Source: Megalonaias nervosa
Lineage: Eukaryota > Mollusca > Bivalvia > Unionida > Unionidae
Assembly (NCBI GenBank): GCA_016617855.1
Contig: JAECUM010094095.1
Span: 1-64,000, forward strand
DNA: 64,000 nt
Reading direction: 5' to 3'
In this document: positions 11,116 through 21,943 of the stretch, one piece after another
Numbering within the stretch: the first letter of the stretch is position 1
How the letters are laid out: each line of letters opens with the position of its first letter
Notes under the pieces: generated by a model
Database searches by the model: none
What the model was told of the DNA's origin: nothing
The model's input: the letters and a program-made list of their open reading frames with translations, nothing else
Position numbers and translations under genes: made by a program

Positions 11116-11870
11116 ATATCATGATTATAGTAGAGACTGTTTGTGCAACACTGTCTTACGACACTGTACATCCTACATACACCTTTAGAAGTGCAAAATG
11201 GTCTAAAACAAACATTTAATTTTCGATCTTGTCTAGGAGAAAAGGAGAGACTTTGATGGTCTCCAAGAGTTCCTTTATTTCCTGGTTTCCCTGGAAGTGG
11301 CAAATAATAAACAATTCACGGCGTAGAAACAACACTTTGGCTTTTATGGACCCACCGTGAAGTACGTCTTAACTTATCAAGCTGCACATCCTTTCATATA
11401 CTTGCATAAACGTTTCGTGGCGTAACTATGACATGTTGATGCCGTTTATGCGTAACAACGGTGACAGTTCACTAATACATAGCAAATGTCTTTTAACAGG
11501 GTTGTCATAATACCATGACCTAACTTTACTCTCCAGTGGGATGCCATATTATTAAAATCAGTGTGTGTTGTGCACATAGTTGTTTTGTAATAAGAAATAT
11601 ATCTGGATAAACCTCATTATAGTATTGGAGTCATTCATTTAACAAGCGGATTACACGTTTAGATTGTTCCATAAATGACTGATGTTTTTTTTCACCGACA
11701 AATCCACAGTGTAATCAAAATCACTATTGGAACAAATGCACAAAATTACCCATTTCACCCTTTATCCACCAGCTCTGAAATATTTGTTCTTTGGGGAAAA
11801 TATTCACGTCTGTGGTTATCAAATTTTAATGTGTACTTTATAAGAAGCTTCAGTAATTTTGTTCTTAAAA
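11113..11870. other. Non-coding stretch, nothing firm
   Basis: A short minus-strand frame near 11,300 reads four Gly-X-Y triplets (GKPGNKGTLGDH) after a possible acceptor. No donor or collagen continuation follows, so I do not call an exon. Confidence 0.4.
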
Positions 11871-12867
11871 CTGCAAATGTGTTCGGTAATTTTAACTGGT
11901 ATGATGCTGTTCTGCATGCGTATGGTGTCTGTATTTCGTCCTAAATACACCAGGCAAGACTGTTTGCAGCGAGGCATTTTCTTGTTTTCTTTGAGCAAAA
12001 CACTAACCATCCGAGATGTGTTACGTGTGGGATATCTGTACATAGTTCCCCTTTATAAAATACCTGTGTTAATAAAATATAAAGGACGGAATAAAATTGG
12101 TTTAGTACACCTCAAAAATATCAGATTAAATGATGTTTACATTATATTAATAATAGATTTATCTTCTTTTAAAGTATTCATCATATAATTGCATTCATTA
12201 AATTCTTGTATTATTTACTGATAATGTCTTGAATACAAATGGCTACCATAAATTATATGACTTGTTTTGTTTATTTTCATATCTAATTTCATCCTAGTCG
12301 GTTTAATTCATTTCTGAATATTTGTATATTGTTTACATTTTAAACCCACCATATGGTTATAGTTTTTATCACAATGCGAGCGTAATAAAAACGCAGACAC
12401 TTGTGAACATTCACTAATCTTGTACTTACAATTGTAATTATTAGGTAATTTTAATTTATATGATGCTGTTCGGCATGCGTATTGTGTCTGCATTTCATCC
12501 TAAGCATAGCAGATGAGACTGTTCACAGCCATTTTTATTTCTTTTAGCAAAACAAGAACCGTTCGAGATGTCTTGCTTGTGATATCTGTACTTCATTGCC
12601 GTTTATGAAAAGTCTGTTTTGAGTAAATAGAAATTGGGAAGTATGATTTTATTGTACACCTTATATATTAGACTGAAATATGGTATCATTATTTCAGTAA
12701 CAAATTTATATTATATTTAATTATTTAAAAATTAATTTCATCAAAATCCTGTATTACTTTCTGCTGGTATCTTGAATACGCGTGGCTAGCATAAATTATG
12801 TGACCTGTTTTGTTTCTTTTTTATCTCTCCTTTCCTCCTAGTCGCTTTAATTCTTCTCTGAATATAA

Positions 12868-12962
<95 letters not shown>

Positions 12963-13010
12963 CTACCTTATGGGTATAGTCTTTATCATAATACGTATGT
13001 AATACAATCG
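11871..13010 (+). repeat. Diverged tandem duplication, unit about 550 bp
   Basis: Unit 1 (about 11,871-12,430) and unit 2 (about 12,431-13,010) share ordered blocks: GGTAATTTTAA with ATGATGCTGTTC and GCATGCGTAT; AGCAAAACA with CGAGATGT; TCTTGAATAC with ATAAATTAT; CCTAGTCG with TTTAATTC; and TTATAGT-TTTATCA. Corresponding blocks are 544-559 bp apart. Divergence is substantial, so the duplication is old. Function unknown. Confidence 0.75.
12866..12960. repeat. (TA)n microsatellite
   Basis: About 47 TA units lie in unit 2 of the tandem duplication, where unit 1 has only TATTTGTATATTG. Confidence 0.97.
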
Positions 13011-13409
13011 TACAAACATATACACACAAACACAGACACACATGTGTTTTTCAATACAAAACCAGATTACAGTTGCATTTAGCTTAGTGTTAAATTTATT
13101 TTGCTCAGCGAATGAGATCTCTTGCACATCTAATCCTCCCAAAGTCGACTATGTTCCATCCTTTTTTGGAGAATGAACAGATGGTCATGTGGATTTGGAC
13201 TCTCGTGCATGAGAACTTCATGCTGGTTATCTTTACTTGCACTCTCAAACCAGGTAGCTACAATGATGTGGAATATCTATATCTAATTTCTGTTAAATTT
13301 GTCAGATGATGTAGATTCGCGTTACTTTTATCGCAACATGTGCCATTACAACAACATCATTAACTGTCAGCAAGTAAATTAGAATGACAAAGAAAACTGA
13401 TCGAGAAAA

Positions 13410-13445
<36 letters not shown>

Positions 13446-15609
13446 CAGTACAACAGCAACATTAATAGTACTTGTACTAAAATTAAAGGCTGTTTGAAAA
13501 ACGCTTATTTCAGCTCATTCCCAATTTGTTCTACCCACTCAATCTGTGCCGCTTAGGGTAAAAATAGATCCAGGAGATAATGATGGTTGCATATCTGTAT
13601 TAGACTTTTCATACATATTAGGAAAATTCATTAAGCGAAGATTGCAATATTTGATGTGCAATGAACTAAGTTGTTGAATCCCCTTCCCCAACAGCCCCAC
13701 CAGCTGATGAGGGTTGATCATACTAAAACTGTCATGCGTAGTTACATCTCATCCTTGGACCTATATTCAGGTTCGAAGTCTCTGTTATAAAACTTCTCGG
13801 AGTAGTTGGGCAGCAAACAAAATGTCGGAAATTAATAAAGGTTTTACATAAAGTTATAATGGTACAATGTGTCGTACTCTAGTAAGAACACCAAGAACGC
13901 ATTTTATGCAACCAGTGTAAGGATCAATATTCTTACACCGTTTTGCATATCTACTAAAAGTTCCATGTCAACCCTCAAGACTTCAAGTGGTGTAGGAGTT
14001 GTTGTATACCAGAGTGGGAGTTTCTTTTAAACCGGTATAGGAGTTGTTGAAGAAGATCACATACGTCCGAAAGAGAAGAGTAACATAAGCAGATGCCCAT
14101 TGTACTCAAATAAAATCTATATTTTTTCAAACCTTGTTATTACTGTAGCGAATCGGTAAACCAGTTTGTCGTCTGATAACATCCAAAGATTTTATGCAAG
14201 AGTCAGATCACATGATTACCATATTTGTCAAGAAGCCTGTTTTTATTGTGGCTTTCTCAATTGACTTGTGTTGACTTAAAAACTTTTTGTTGTTACACCT
14301 AGTTTTGTTTAAACAATCTGTGATTTATAAATACTTTCATGCACATGAAGCGTGCCCCTTCTTATATTTTAAATCTACTATTATGAAATAAATAAATTCA
14401 TAAATAAATAATTAAAAATAAATAAATAACTACATGCATGCATGTATGCATACATACATACATACATACATACATACATACATGCATGCATGCATTCATA
14501 CATACATACTTAAACACACACAAGTTTGAAGATTTTATCTGATTAAAACAATCTGCATAAAGATTCAAGTTGTATTGACACGAAGATGGCCTCTTCACAT
14601 TTACGAACTTTAAGTTCATCTGCATTTGATATATAGAATAGAGTATTATCCTTCAAATACAAGCTCCTTTGGCCGGTTGAATATTTCTTAACTCTTCCAG
14701 GATATATCTTTTCAGTATATATTTTCTGAATTCAAGTTTCTTTGTCCTTCTCTAATGTCATTCCACAAATATGGAATATAATTAAAACGGGTAGTGTTTG
14801 CTAATATCGATTACAATCACTTTTTTATGGCCTACAAAGGATACTTTGATCTCCACAGACAAATAACCGTTTTCCCATGTACCGACGAAGACGGCCCTAC
14901 TCAAAATAGCTCCACACGTATTCATGTTCTTCTGTTATATCCATACCTATAGACTCACTTAAACCAGATTATTCCTTGCACAAACAATCAATAAACGGGC
15001 AGTTGAATCCCGAATTTTCTCCCAAAGAGTCAACTTTAAGCTTACACACCAAATAAGGCGTAACTACTATTACCTAATTCGCACTTGTAATAAGAGAATA
15101 CAAAAGTAATTTCCCGCACTGAATTTCACAAAAACAAAATACGACCCATTTTTTCCCCAACGTAGGTTTAACATCAAAGGCACGTCTCGATTCCTAGCAA
15201 TGTTATTATAACAACATGACAAACATTGACCATAAAAGTTCATGCACTGAACATATAAAATATGCAGCCGATGATTCGAGTCACTGGAATCGATTTTTAT
15301 TGGCAAATAATACAGAAGGTATCACAGCTGAATAAATCACGTTTTATTCTATATTTGCAAAGCTTCGATAGTCTAATTAAATGCTCCAAATCCCTTGATG
15401 AGCTCCACCTTTGTCAGGGAGGTGCTGGAAATATGTGATCACCCCTCTCTTTAGGGTTCTTGATTATCGTTATCTAGCAGGTGATCGACCACGGATTTAT
15501 TGCCCGAATCGAGTAAACAATAAACTAAAATATAAATTTGGAAGTACATATATCTGAGCAGATATAAAGAACAGAACGACTTATGTATGTAAAATACAAC
15601 AATTTAGTC
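13011..15609. other. Non-coding stretch with small simple repeats
   Basis: No gene is supported. It contains a (TAG)n run at 13,411-13,440, (AATA)-rich sequence at 14,385-14,428, and a (CATA/CATG)n tract at 14,430-14,510. Short open frames have no motif. Confidence 0.5.
14430..14510. repeat. (CATG)n/(CATA)n microsatellite
   Basis: A mixed tetranucleotide tract, CATGCATG passing into CATACATA and back. Confidence 0.92.
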
Positions 15610-15611
15610 AG

Positions 15612-16400
15612 TTAGTCTCTGCCGCACACGCGAAATTGTCGCTCTGATATGTTTTGAATGCAACAGACGTCGAGGGTTTTCGCTCCTTCCCCGCTTGGTT
15701 GTAAGTAAGTATCTCCAGGAATTACCTGTAATTGTTCACTGACAAATCCGCGTTGAGGAGCTGTTGAATCTAATCTATAGATTACAGGCTGCAAAGTAGA
15801 TCTTAAAACGCTGGAAAATGTATTTGTGGTTACACTCCAGTATGTCCAAACAAACTCTTTGCAAGTGTTTGATTACATCGCTCAACGATTGCCTAATTAC
15901 AATGTAATACTGCGGTGTGTCCAAGTTTGATTTAAACGTTATGTTGTTGCATCAATGTTGTTACTGCACCAAAACATTCTTTGCCAAGTCAGCCTGTAGA
16001 AACTGAGGCCATCACAGGCCGCCAAGTTGATAAATTCGTTCAAATGCAGCTGAGATTTCAGTTGCTGTTCTAGTCTATAGGGGTTCCTATTGCTTGTATA
16101 TGTCTGCAAAGTCTTTGACAGTCAACGTGTATTTGAATGTGTGCCCTTTGCATGATGTGCCTATGACGCCGTGTGGTAAAAACAATATATCTGCCTGATG
16201 AACTTCGTTGGGCGTGCAGGCATCAAACCATCAATGCTGAATCCTTTTGGAACGTGAAAAATAAATTTGCCATATTGCCTGTCGTGACAATCAATCTGCG
16301 GCAGTAGCAGGTGAGACCTGCTGCATCGGCGAGTTTTCTAATCGTTGTTGTACCTCTCCAGTATCCTCCTGAACTATAATAAATCTACTTCATTGTGTAA
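15612..16400 (-). pseudogene. Polinton integrase (retroviral rve type), broken
   Basis: Read from 16,400 downward, the frames show the N-terminal YWRGTTTIRKLADAAG and RQAIWQIY segments. The catalytic core follows: first Asp in NEVHQADI at about 16,188, FLPHDAVG, YTFKYTLTV, second Asp in WPQFLQADLAK, and the Glu in AIVERCNQTLAKSLFG. The C-terminal tail VIYRLDSTAPQRGFVSEQL lies in the open frame 15,612-15,794 and matches the usual GFV-E-L ending of Polinton integrases. At least four frame changes and several stops separate these pieces. The protein would have inserted the element DNA into the host genome. The D-D-E residues can still be located, but no continuous reading frame exists. Confidence 0.8.
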
Positions 16401-17280
16401 TTATAGGACAATTAATTGCCCTGCACCCACGGCTAGTTTACCAATCACAGCCTGTCTTATCAACCAGATCGCAAGTCATTCTCGTATGTTTTTGTTTTAT
16501 ATCGAGTTTAGAGTGAATTAACCGGAAATCTGCAATATGTCGTTGTTACAGGTCTTTGTTTATTTACGCGACATCATGAGTATGGCACGCTTAATCAATC
16601 GCATTTACAGGAAATTCGCCTGTTTTCAGTTGGTCTTTTTCATCAAGTCTAATATCAAGTCGGGTCCCAGGATCACAACAATTATATCCGGGAAGATGTT
16701 TTTCACCTGAGTGCTTAGCCTGGTAATTTCCCGAATGTCACGGCGATGTCACCGCCAGCAATGCTCACAAACTTATATTTTTATGCTGCATCTCACACAC
16801 TTACCTGTGAGGGCATGCCTGTTTTGTTTTTTTTCAACGTGATTGTGTTTAACTGGGTTATATCCGTGACCGTTTTGCATCGAACACAATATAAACTCAT
16901 GAAGAAAAATAATACTATATTTGTACAATATGAACGTGATTGACTTTTCGCCACACGCTAGCAGGAATCGGTCAATCATCATCCAGCATTACCATATTCG
17001 ATGCAAGCTATTATGATTGGTCAGTCTGGGTGAGGCTGCTCAAATTGATAATGAGGTGGCTCAAATGGGACAAACTTTATTTAATGGTTCCTCAGTAGAT
17101 GACCAAAGATGTTACAATGTGCTTTAGGAATGTAATGAAAACTCAGCTGCTGAAGATGATGTTATTGAATTTATCACATCGATGATGCGACTTCCGTCGA
17201 GGCTTTTAACGGGGATATCAATAATCTAGTGGTTTGCGATGATGTAATGCTTGACAAATAAACAAATCCGGCCAGAATAT
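16401..17280. other. Interior of the Polinton-like element, unassigned
   Basis: Broken frames on both strands. The plus strand has fragments such as DNEVAQMGQTLFNGSSVDDQ that look coding but match nothing I know. DNA polymerase B motifs (DTDS, YGDTDS-like, SLYPS) were looked for and not seen. Confidence 0.4.
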
Positions 17281-17876
17281 TTTTACGAGGCAGGCATACA
17301 AACACAAAATGTCATTACGTTACACAAAGGTACACTCGAATTCCCAACGTGATCAAAGACAACTGCATTTTGGGGTTATTGTTGACACACATACGCTGAG
17401 AAAAATTCATCAGACTTGGTGCCCCAGCGACATGGACATAAATAAGTTCAAAACCTTCTTTGCACATGCTCAGAAAACCCTAGATGGATTCATCACGATA
17501 AGTTTACACGGTCCAGCAACACGGTATCGAATTGGTCTCGATTAAACCTTTTGTTAAGAAATGCATTTATTGTATAATGATCTAGGAAAATATTAACGAG
17601 ATTATCTCTGAGATTGAGCAATTAGAACAAGATGGTCTCGCGGTTCAACTTGATGTTGAAAAAAATCAAAGATGATTGTGAGATGATACAGCAGCGATGT
17701 GAAGAGGGCAAATATACACTAGCGGCAGAGTATACATTTATCAGATTACTTCAGCGCAAAATGGAGTTGTCATTGGAGGATCTGCATGAACAACATGAGA
17801 TAGCTAAATTTGTTCCACTGGCAAGTGCCATTGAGAAACTACGATTAGAGCTGTGTCTAAAATATGAAAATTGAAC
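17281..17876 (+). pseudogene. Unknown ORF pair, opposite orientation, coiled-coil C-terminus
   Basis: Two plus-strand open pieces look like one broken gene. The first (17,309-17,545) contains RDQRQLHFGVIVDTHTLRK and DINKFKTFFAHAQKTLDGF. The second begins near 17,592 as NEIISEIEQLEQDGLAVQLD and continues after a one-base frame change into 17,632-17,874 (EYTFIRLLQRKMELSLEDL), a helix-rich, heptad-like segment. Its sequence is more protein-like than its mirror frames. It runs against the recognised Polinton genes, which are all on the minus strand. I do not recognise the family. It could be a cargo gene of the element. Confidence 0.4.
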
Positions 17877-18248
17877 GGCTGTAAGTGCGCGTCCGAGACA
17901 GCTAAAAATCATTGTGCTGGGTTCAGAATCGGCTAAGATGGAATAGCAACTTCACAGGTACCAAAAAACATTCATGAAAAAATAATTATATGTTATATAT
18001 TTTCGTCGTTAATTTTTTGTCATGGTTGGGTGCTCAGGGTGGGCAGTCATGGTGTATCACGCACATACAAACTAACAGTAAATTCCTGACCGCGCATGTC
18101 CAATAAATTACCGTCTTGGTTGCTTACATAAAACGTCTTCCTGACAACGACGGATTATAACATTGTAAATAAAGACGATTAACAGGCACTGACAAAATCA
18201 AATGACCCTGCGGGACATCTGAAGAAAAGCTCTAAAGACATATCTCGG

Positions 18249-18700
18249 CTACGACTGTCCATGGCATGCTTGCCCAGACGCGGTATAGCTACCGTCAACC
18301 ACGTCACACACGAGATTTACAGAAATCGTCGATGTGATATTAGCAATGCCTGGCGATACATGACGATCACCACCCACTGGATCGTTATTATGTCGAAGAA
18401 TATCTGGAGGGCCACTTATTTTTCCCCATGCCGCAGTAGGCAGTTGGTCTTTAGTGATCTCAAAAAAAGTAAAGAAATTTCTATTTGTATAGTACTTCTC
18501 CAAAGAATGCACGATAGCTTATATGAATGACCGATCCTATAATAGTTTTCTCAAAGAGTTCTGCATCAGTTTTTACCATGTTCAGGCGGTGTACTGTCTT
18601 AATTATTCTTCGCTTAAGATCTTCGTTAGGATATTCAAGTATATACTGCTGAAGCATCTTTCTCAGATAATCTAGCTTATTTGTATGTTCCTGTGCCATT
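18249..18700 (-). pseudogene. Conserved Polinton-associated ORF remnants, function unknown
   Basis: Two minus-strand pieces. 18,481-18,699 begins MAQEHTNKLDYLRKMLQQY and is helical and charged. 18,249-18,512 includes NITSTISVNLVCDVVDGSY, which resembles the later part of a protein often found beside Polinton capsid genes in invertebrates. That resemblance is from memory and uncertain. Frames are interrupted. Confidence 0.35.
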
Positions 18701-18779
18701 TTATCGACACGCTCGTTTTAGAAATCCCCAGTCTGTACCCTTCCATTGCTTGGGATTCCGTCATTGCTAAATCATTATA

Positions 18780-19430
18780 GATCAATAACCCGTGTAAATC
18801 ACTACCACTTTCAAGAACTGATCCTCCGGTTTTCCGCATAACAAAATGTATATAATCAAATTGTTGTGTTCAAGATACCTTGGCTCTCTTGTGTATATTT
18901 CCTTTTTCATGAATGTTTGAATTTTCTGAAAAATAATCAGACCATTGTGGTTCTGGTGGTCCAACATAAATTGGTGCTTGCAGCGACTATCCCAGCAGGG
19001 TTCTGATCGACGACTTATATATGTCAATGGCGTAATCAGGCGTTGATTCTTCAATGGCTGCGCTCTGTGTTGGCTCATGTACTTTGATAGCGATTTTAGA
19101 TTCTATTAATGTTAAAGATTTGATTATACGGCGAAGTTCATCATTGCATTCTTCGATCTGGCATGATCATGTTGGTACAGTGACGGATTTCCAGTCTAGG
19201 ACAGTCTGCCCACTCTCATGAACCGTGGTTTCGTACGCAAATACCAGTGAATTATTAACGGCTAATCCATCAAATAATTTTGCTCTGATATTTGGCCAGC
19301 TATAATTAAGTCGTAATTGTGCTAGTGCGATCTCAAGTTACCGACTGTACCCTCCAGATCCCATGGGTGCTTTTATCGGAGTTTGAAAACCAATATTAAA
19401 TTCCGGCCGCGTTGACGTCGCTGATATTAT
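18780..19430 (-). pseudogene. Conserved Polinton-associated protein with a Y-S-W-P-N-I motif, broken
   Basis: From 19,430 downward one frame reads FNIGFQTPIKAPMGSGGY, then LEIALAQLRLNYSWPNIRAK, VNNSLVFAYETTV and DWKSVTVPT, then CQIEECNDELRRIIKS. The series 'ALxxLxxYYSFPNI ... WKxxxIPxGxYxIxxIN' is a recurring pattern in an unnamed protein encoded near capsid genes of invertebrate Polintons and adintovirus-like elements. Stops interrupt it several times. A structural or virion-associated role is an inference from its usual company, not something shown here. Confidence 0.45.
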
Positions 19431-20120
19431 TGTCATCTTCTGCGGCATTGTGTCAGAGATTATCTGCTCCAGTGGTTATTTCTACGGTCACTATTATCTA
19501 TACAGACTGATTCTGAATGTGATGTTGGCAACGTTCGCACTGATGTGTTTGCGTTCTTGTGATACAGATAATAAATATCTCTAACTGTAGCAAATTCATT
19601 GTCTGATATTGCACCGTCGTTAATATCGATAATATATTTATACACGCGACGTTATTTTTGTGTGCTCTTCTAATATTTTACCGGCACATGTAGATATTTA
19701 CTCGCGATAATATTGAGGACACGAGCAACACCGACCATAGTATTGACACCGATTCCATCACGGGCGATATCACGTGCGTTGCTGAGAACGTGCCGATTAA
19801 CGTCGCTGTTCCAGAGACCAGCGAGGAGACCTCGTATACAATATTGTCGATGACGATGATTAGTCTATGACATTTTTGTTCTTTATTATGTGTTCCTCAA
19901 TGATTTCTTCCAGCGAAGCCTTTAACACATATGCTTGAATATACCGAAAGGACTGTGTGAGATTCATTATGTTATATCCTAAGTTACCAATGGAGGTGTT
20001 TGGGTGATGAATTCCAGACACTACCATCACTTAGTTGCGGTTAAGTCTTTCTCCACTGATTCCATTATGAATGTTTCCTCGGTATTTTGATATTACACGA
20101 CTGACACGGTTCTGGATAAT
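19431..20120 (-). pseudogene. Further unassigned Polinton-interior remnants
   Basis: Minus-strand fragments such as ARDGIGVNTMVGVARVLN, followed by IIASKYLHVPVKY, look coding but are short and out of frame with each other. No family was recognised. Confidence 0.3.
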
Positions 20121-20910
20121 CTATAGGTGGAATGACGCCATGGATACGTCATATATCTTAAATCGCGAAGCGCTAAAGACGGAGAGCATGTACATGCCGA
20201 TAACCTCAGCGTTATGTTTGATGGAGTTGTTTTGTTGTGACCATGTTGCTGATCCAGACGCTACTCTGTATACCGCATTGATGTGCGGAGTCGTATGAAA
20301 AACACCGGCGATAATCATTTTGAGTTGTTTCGGCTATGTCAGCAAGATTAATTTCGACGACCGATGGATTTCCATAGAAATCAGTAAGGATTTTATTTAT
20401 GGTTCTGCGCGTATTCGTAAACGCGGTTACATGACAATTATACTCGGATCTGAAATTGGCCAATCATCATTGATTGTTGTCAACAAGGTCATTATCGCGA
20501 CGTCGTTGTTGTCCATGCATTACTTTTGATGAAGCGTCATCGTCCGATTCTGATTCTCTCAATTTAGCAATTCTATTTCCACTCTTGTTGCGGTCACCAG
20601 TCATCATATCGTCGGCGTTATCAACACGTCGACTGACATAACTGTGGATAATCGTAAGTGATACGCCTGAGTCTTTGATTTTTCTGCCATCAGTAAATAT
20701 CGCGATGTTATTGCTGGTCGTAACTAAACTCGCAGAATTATATCGATCCAAATGATATTGCTCATCTTATGCCGCCCACGTTGATCACGAAAAACAACAA
20801 CCTCATCCTGATCAACGCGGAGAGCAGCAGAAGATCAGCAAGTTCATCTCTTGTTGCATACGCTGACAGATCAATGTCACGTGAGGCCTTGCTTTTAGCA
20901 GATCTTCCGT
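20121..20910 (-). pseudogene. Unknown conserved ORF upstream of the integrase side, broken
   Basis: Starting near an ATG at about 20,924, the minus strand reads DSYGRSAKSKASRDIDLSAY, then a stretch with QDEVVVFRDQRGRHKMSN, then SNNIAIFTDGRKIKDSGVS and RRVDNADDMMTGDRNKSGN, and later frames. At least three frame changes are needed. The order (short basic N-terminus, charged middle, acidic ESDDDASS patch) is coherent with a real gene next to the protease. I cannot name it. Confidence 0.4.
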
Positions 20911-20922
20911 AGCTATCTACCA

Positions 20923-21362
20923 TTATAAACTATTAACCTGTTTACAACGAGGGGCAGTATATTCGTGCATGACTATAGGCTGCGGCACTGATGACTTTGA
21001 CACGTCGTTAAATACAGCAAGTACTTCTGGACGGCATATAGGTAGATCCGTTATTGTCTGTGTTGGTAATGTTGAATACCAGACTGGCATATCACCAGCT
21101 AAGCCACTATATTTTAACAATTATCTCGGTGGCGCCAATCCATACGAATCGAAATGAGCAGCAAAAGGTGGATCAACCGCGCGTGCAACCCAATTAGTAC
21201 CTAGACAAGAACAGCCATCGAGATCAATGATACCAGTTTCTACACGGTCTGGTTTTTCCGGTAACTGATCACGCATGAAAACACCTCTTAATATTTTATG
21301 CTTAATCGACGAGCAACATCAAGTAAATCAACATTGGACATAGGGAGATTTAACGAAGCGTC
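20923..21362 (-). pseudogene. Adenain-like cysteine protease of the Polinton, inactivated
   Basis: This corresponds to the adenovirus-type maturation protease that processes capsid proteins. The N-terminus MSNVDLLDVARRLSIK is followed by a one-base frameshift near 21,297, then GVFMRDQLPEKPD, ETGIIDLDG, GTNWVAR, FDSYGLAPP, a stop near 21,121, and after another frame change LKYSGLAGDMPVWYST. The family consensus at the catalytic histidine is G-T-H-W-V-A; here it is GTNWVA (codon AAT), so the nucleophile-activating His is gone even apart from the frame breaks. The downstream Cys-containing CGH/CL block is too degraded to place. It lies between the pVI-like and unknown ORFs. Confidence 0.78.
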
Positions 21363-21384
21363 CCGGCAGTCTCAGACCTTGACC

Positions 21385-21735
21385 GTACCAAGTTCTTAGT
21401 AATCTTTAACCCCGTCTCTTTTTTGGGAGATCTTCAGACCCTGTCCTGTTGCTTTTCTCAGTGCCATGCCGGCCGCTGTGCCAACGGCAAACAAGTGCAG
21501 CTGGTATCGCCGCTAAAAGTGGAAATACACCGCCGTCTTTGCTGTATCGCTGATCTCATTCGCAGAAAGATCAAGTAGAATGCCAGTCTTTGATCTATTG
21601 GCGTCATTAAAGTGTTTTACCTGACGTTCAGTCAACGATAATTTATTTGGGTCTTGCAACACCGCTGATTTTAGAGATATTTGGCCCCAGAATTCTTCTT
21701 TGATGTGGAGTGCAGCTTTTTAATCTGACCGGGTC
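21385..21735 (-). pseudogene. pVI/pX-like minor capsid protein, broken
   Basis: The minus strand reads KLSLTERQVKHFNDANRSK and TGILLDLSANEISDTAKT, then after a stop and frame change VGTAAGMALRKATGQGLKI. An L-T-x-x-Q helix followed by a small-residue hydrophobic segment and Gly-rich basic tail is the pattern seen in the small capsid-associated protein usually encoded between capsid and protease in Polintons. Assignment rests on this pattern and the neighbours. Confidence 0.5.
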
Positions 21736-21943
21736 TCAGAGTAACGGTGATGTGATGATATGATATATAATATCATGAATGATCTAATTACTTGTTTGGA
21801 AAACACTTATATGTCTTCAGTGGGCGCATCAATGACCCTCATTCGTCTACCAACGCTTTCAAGCAACATTGTTTAGTCTGACCGTATGACACTGATTGCT
21901 CTATAACCACCAGGTCCAGCCGGTATATCATTAACAGTAGCTC

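Noticed and set aside
11109..11303. Short collagen-like exon (four Gly-X-Y triplets)
   Set aside because: Too few triplets, no donor site, and no further collagen sequence nearby.
12810..13082. Tyr-Ile repeat frames here and at 32.5, 35.3 and 38.5 kb
   Set aside because: They are translations of (TA)n tracts with no independent coding evidence.
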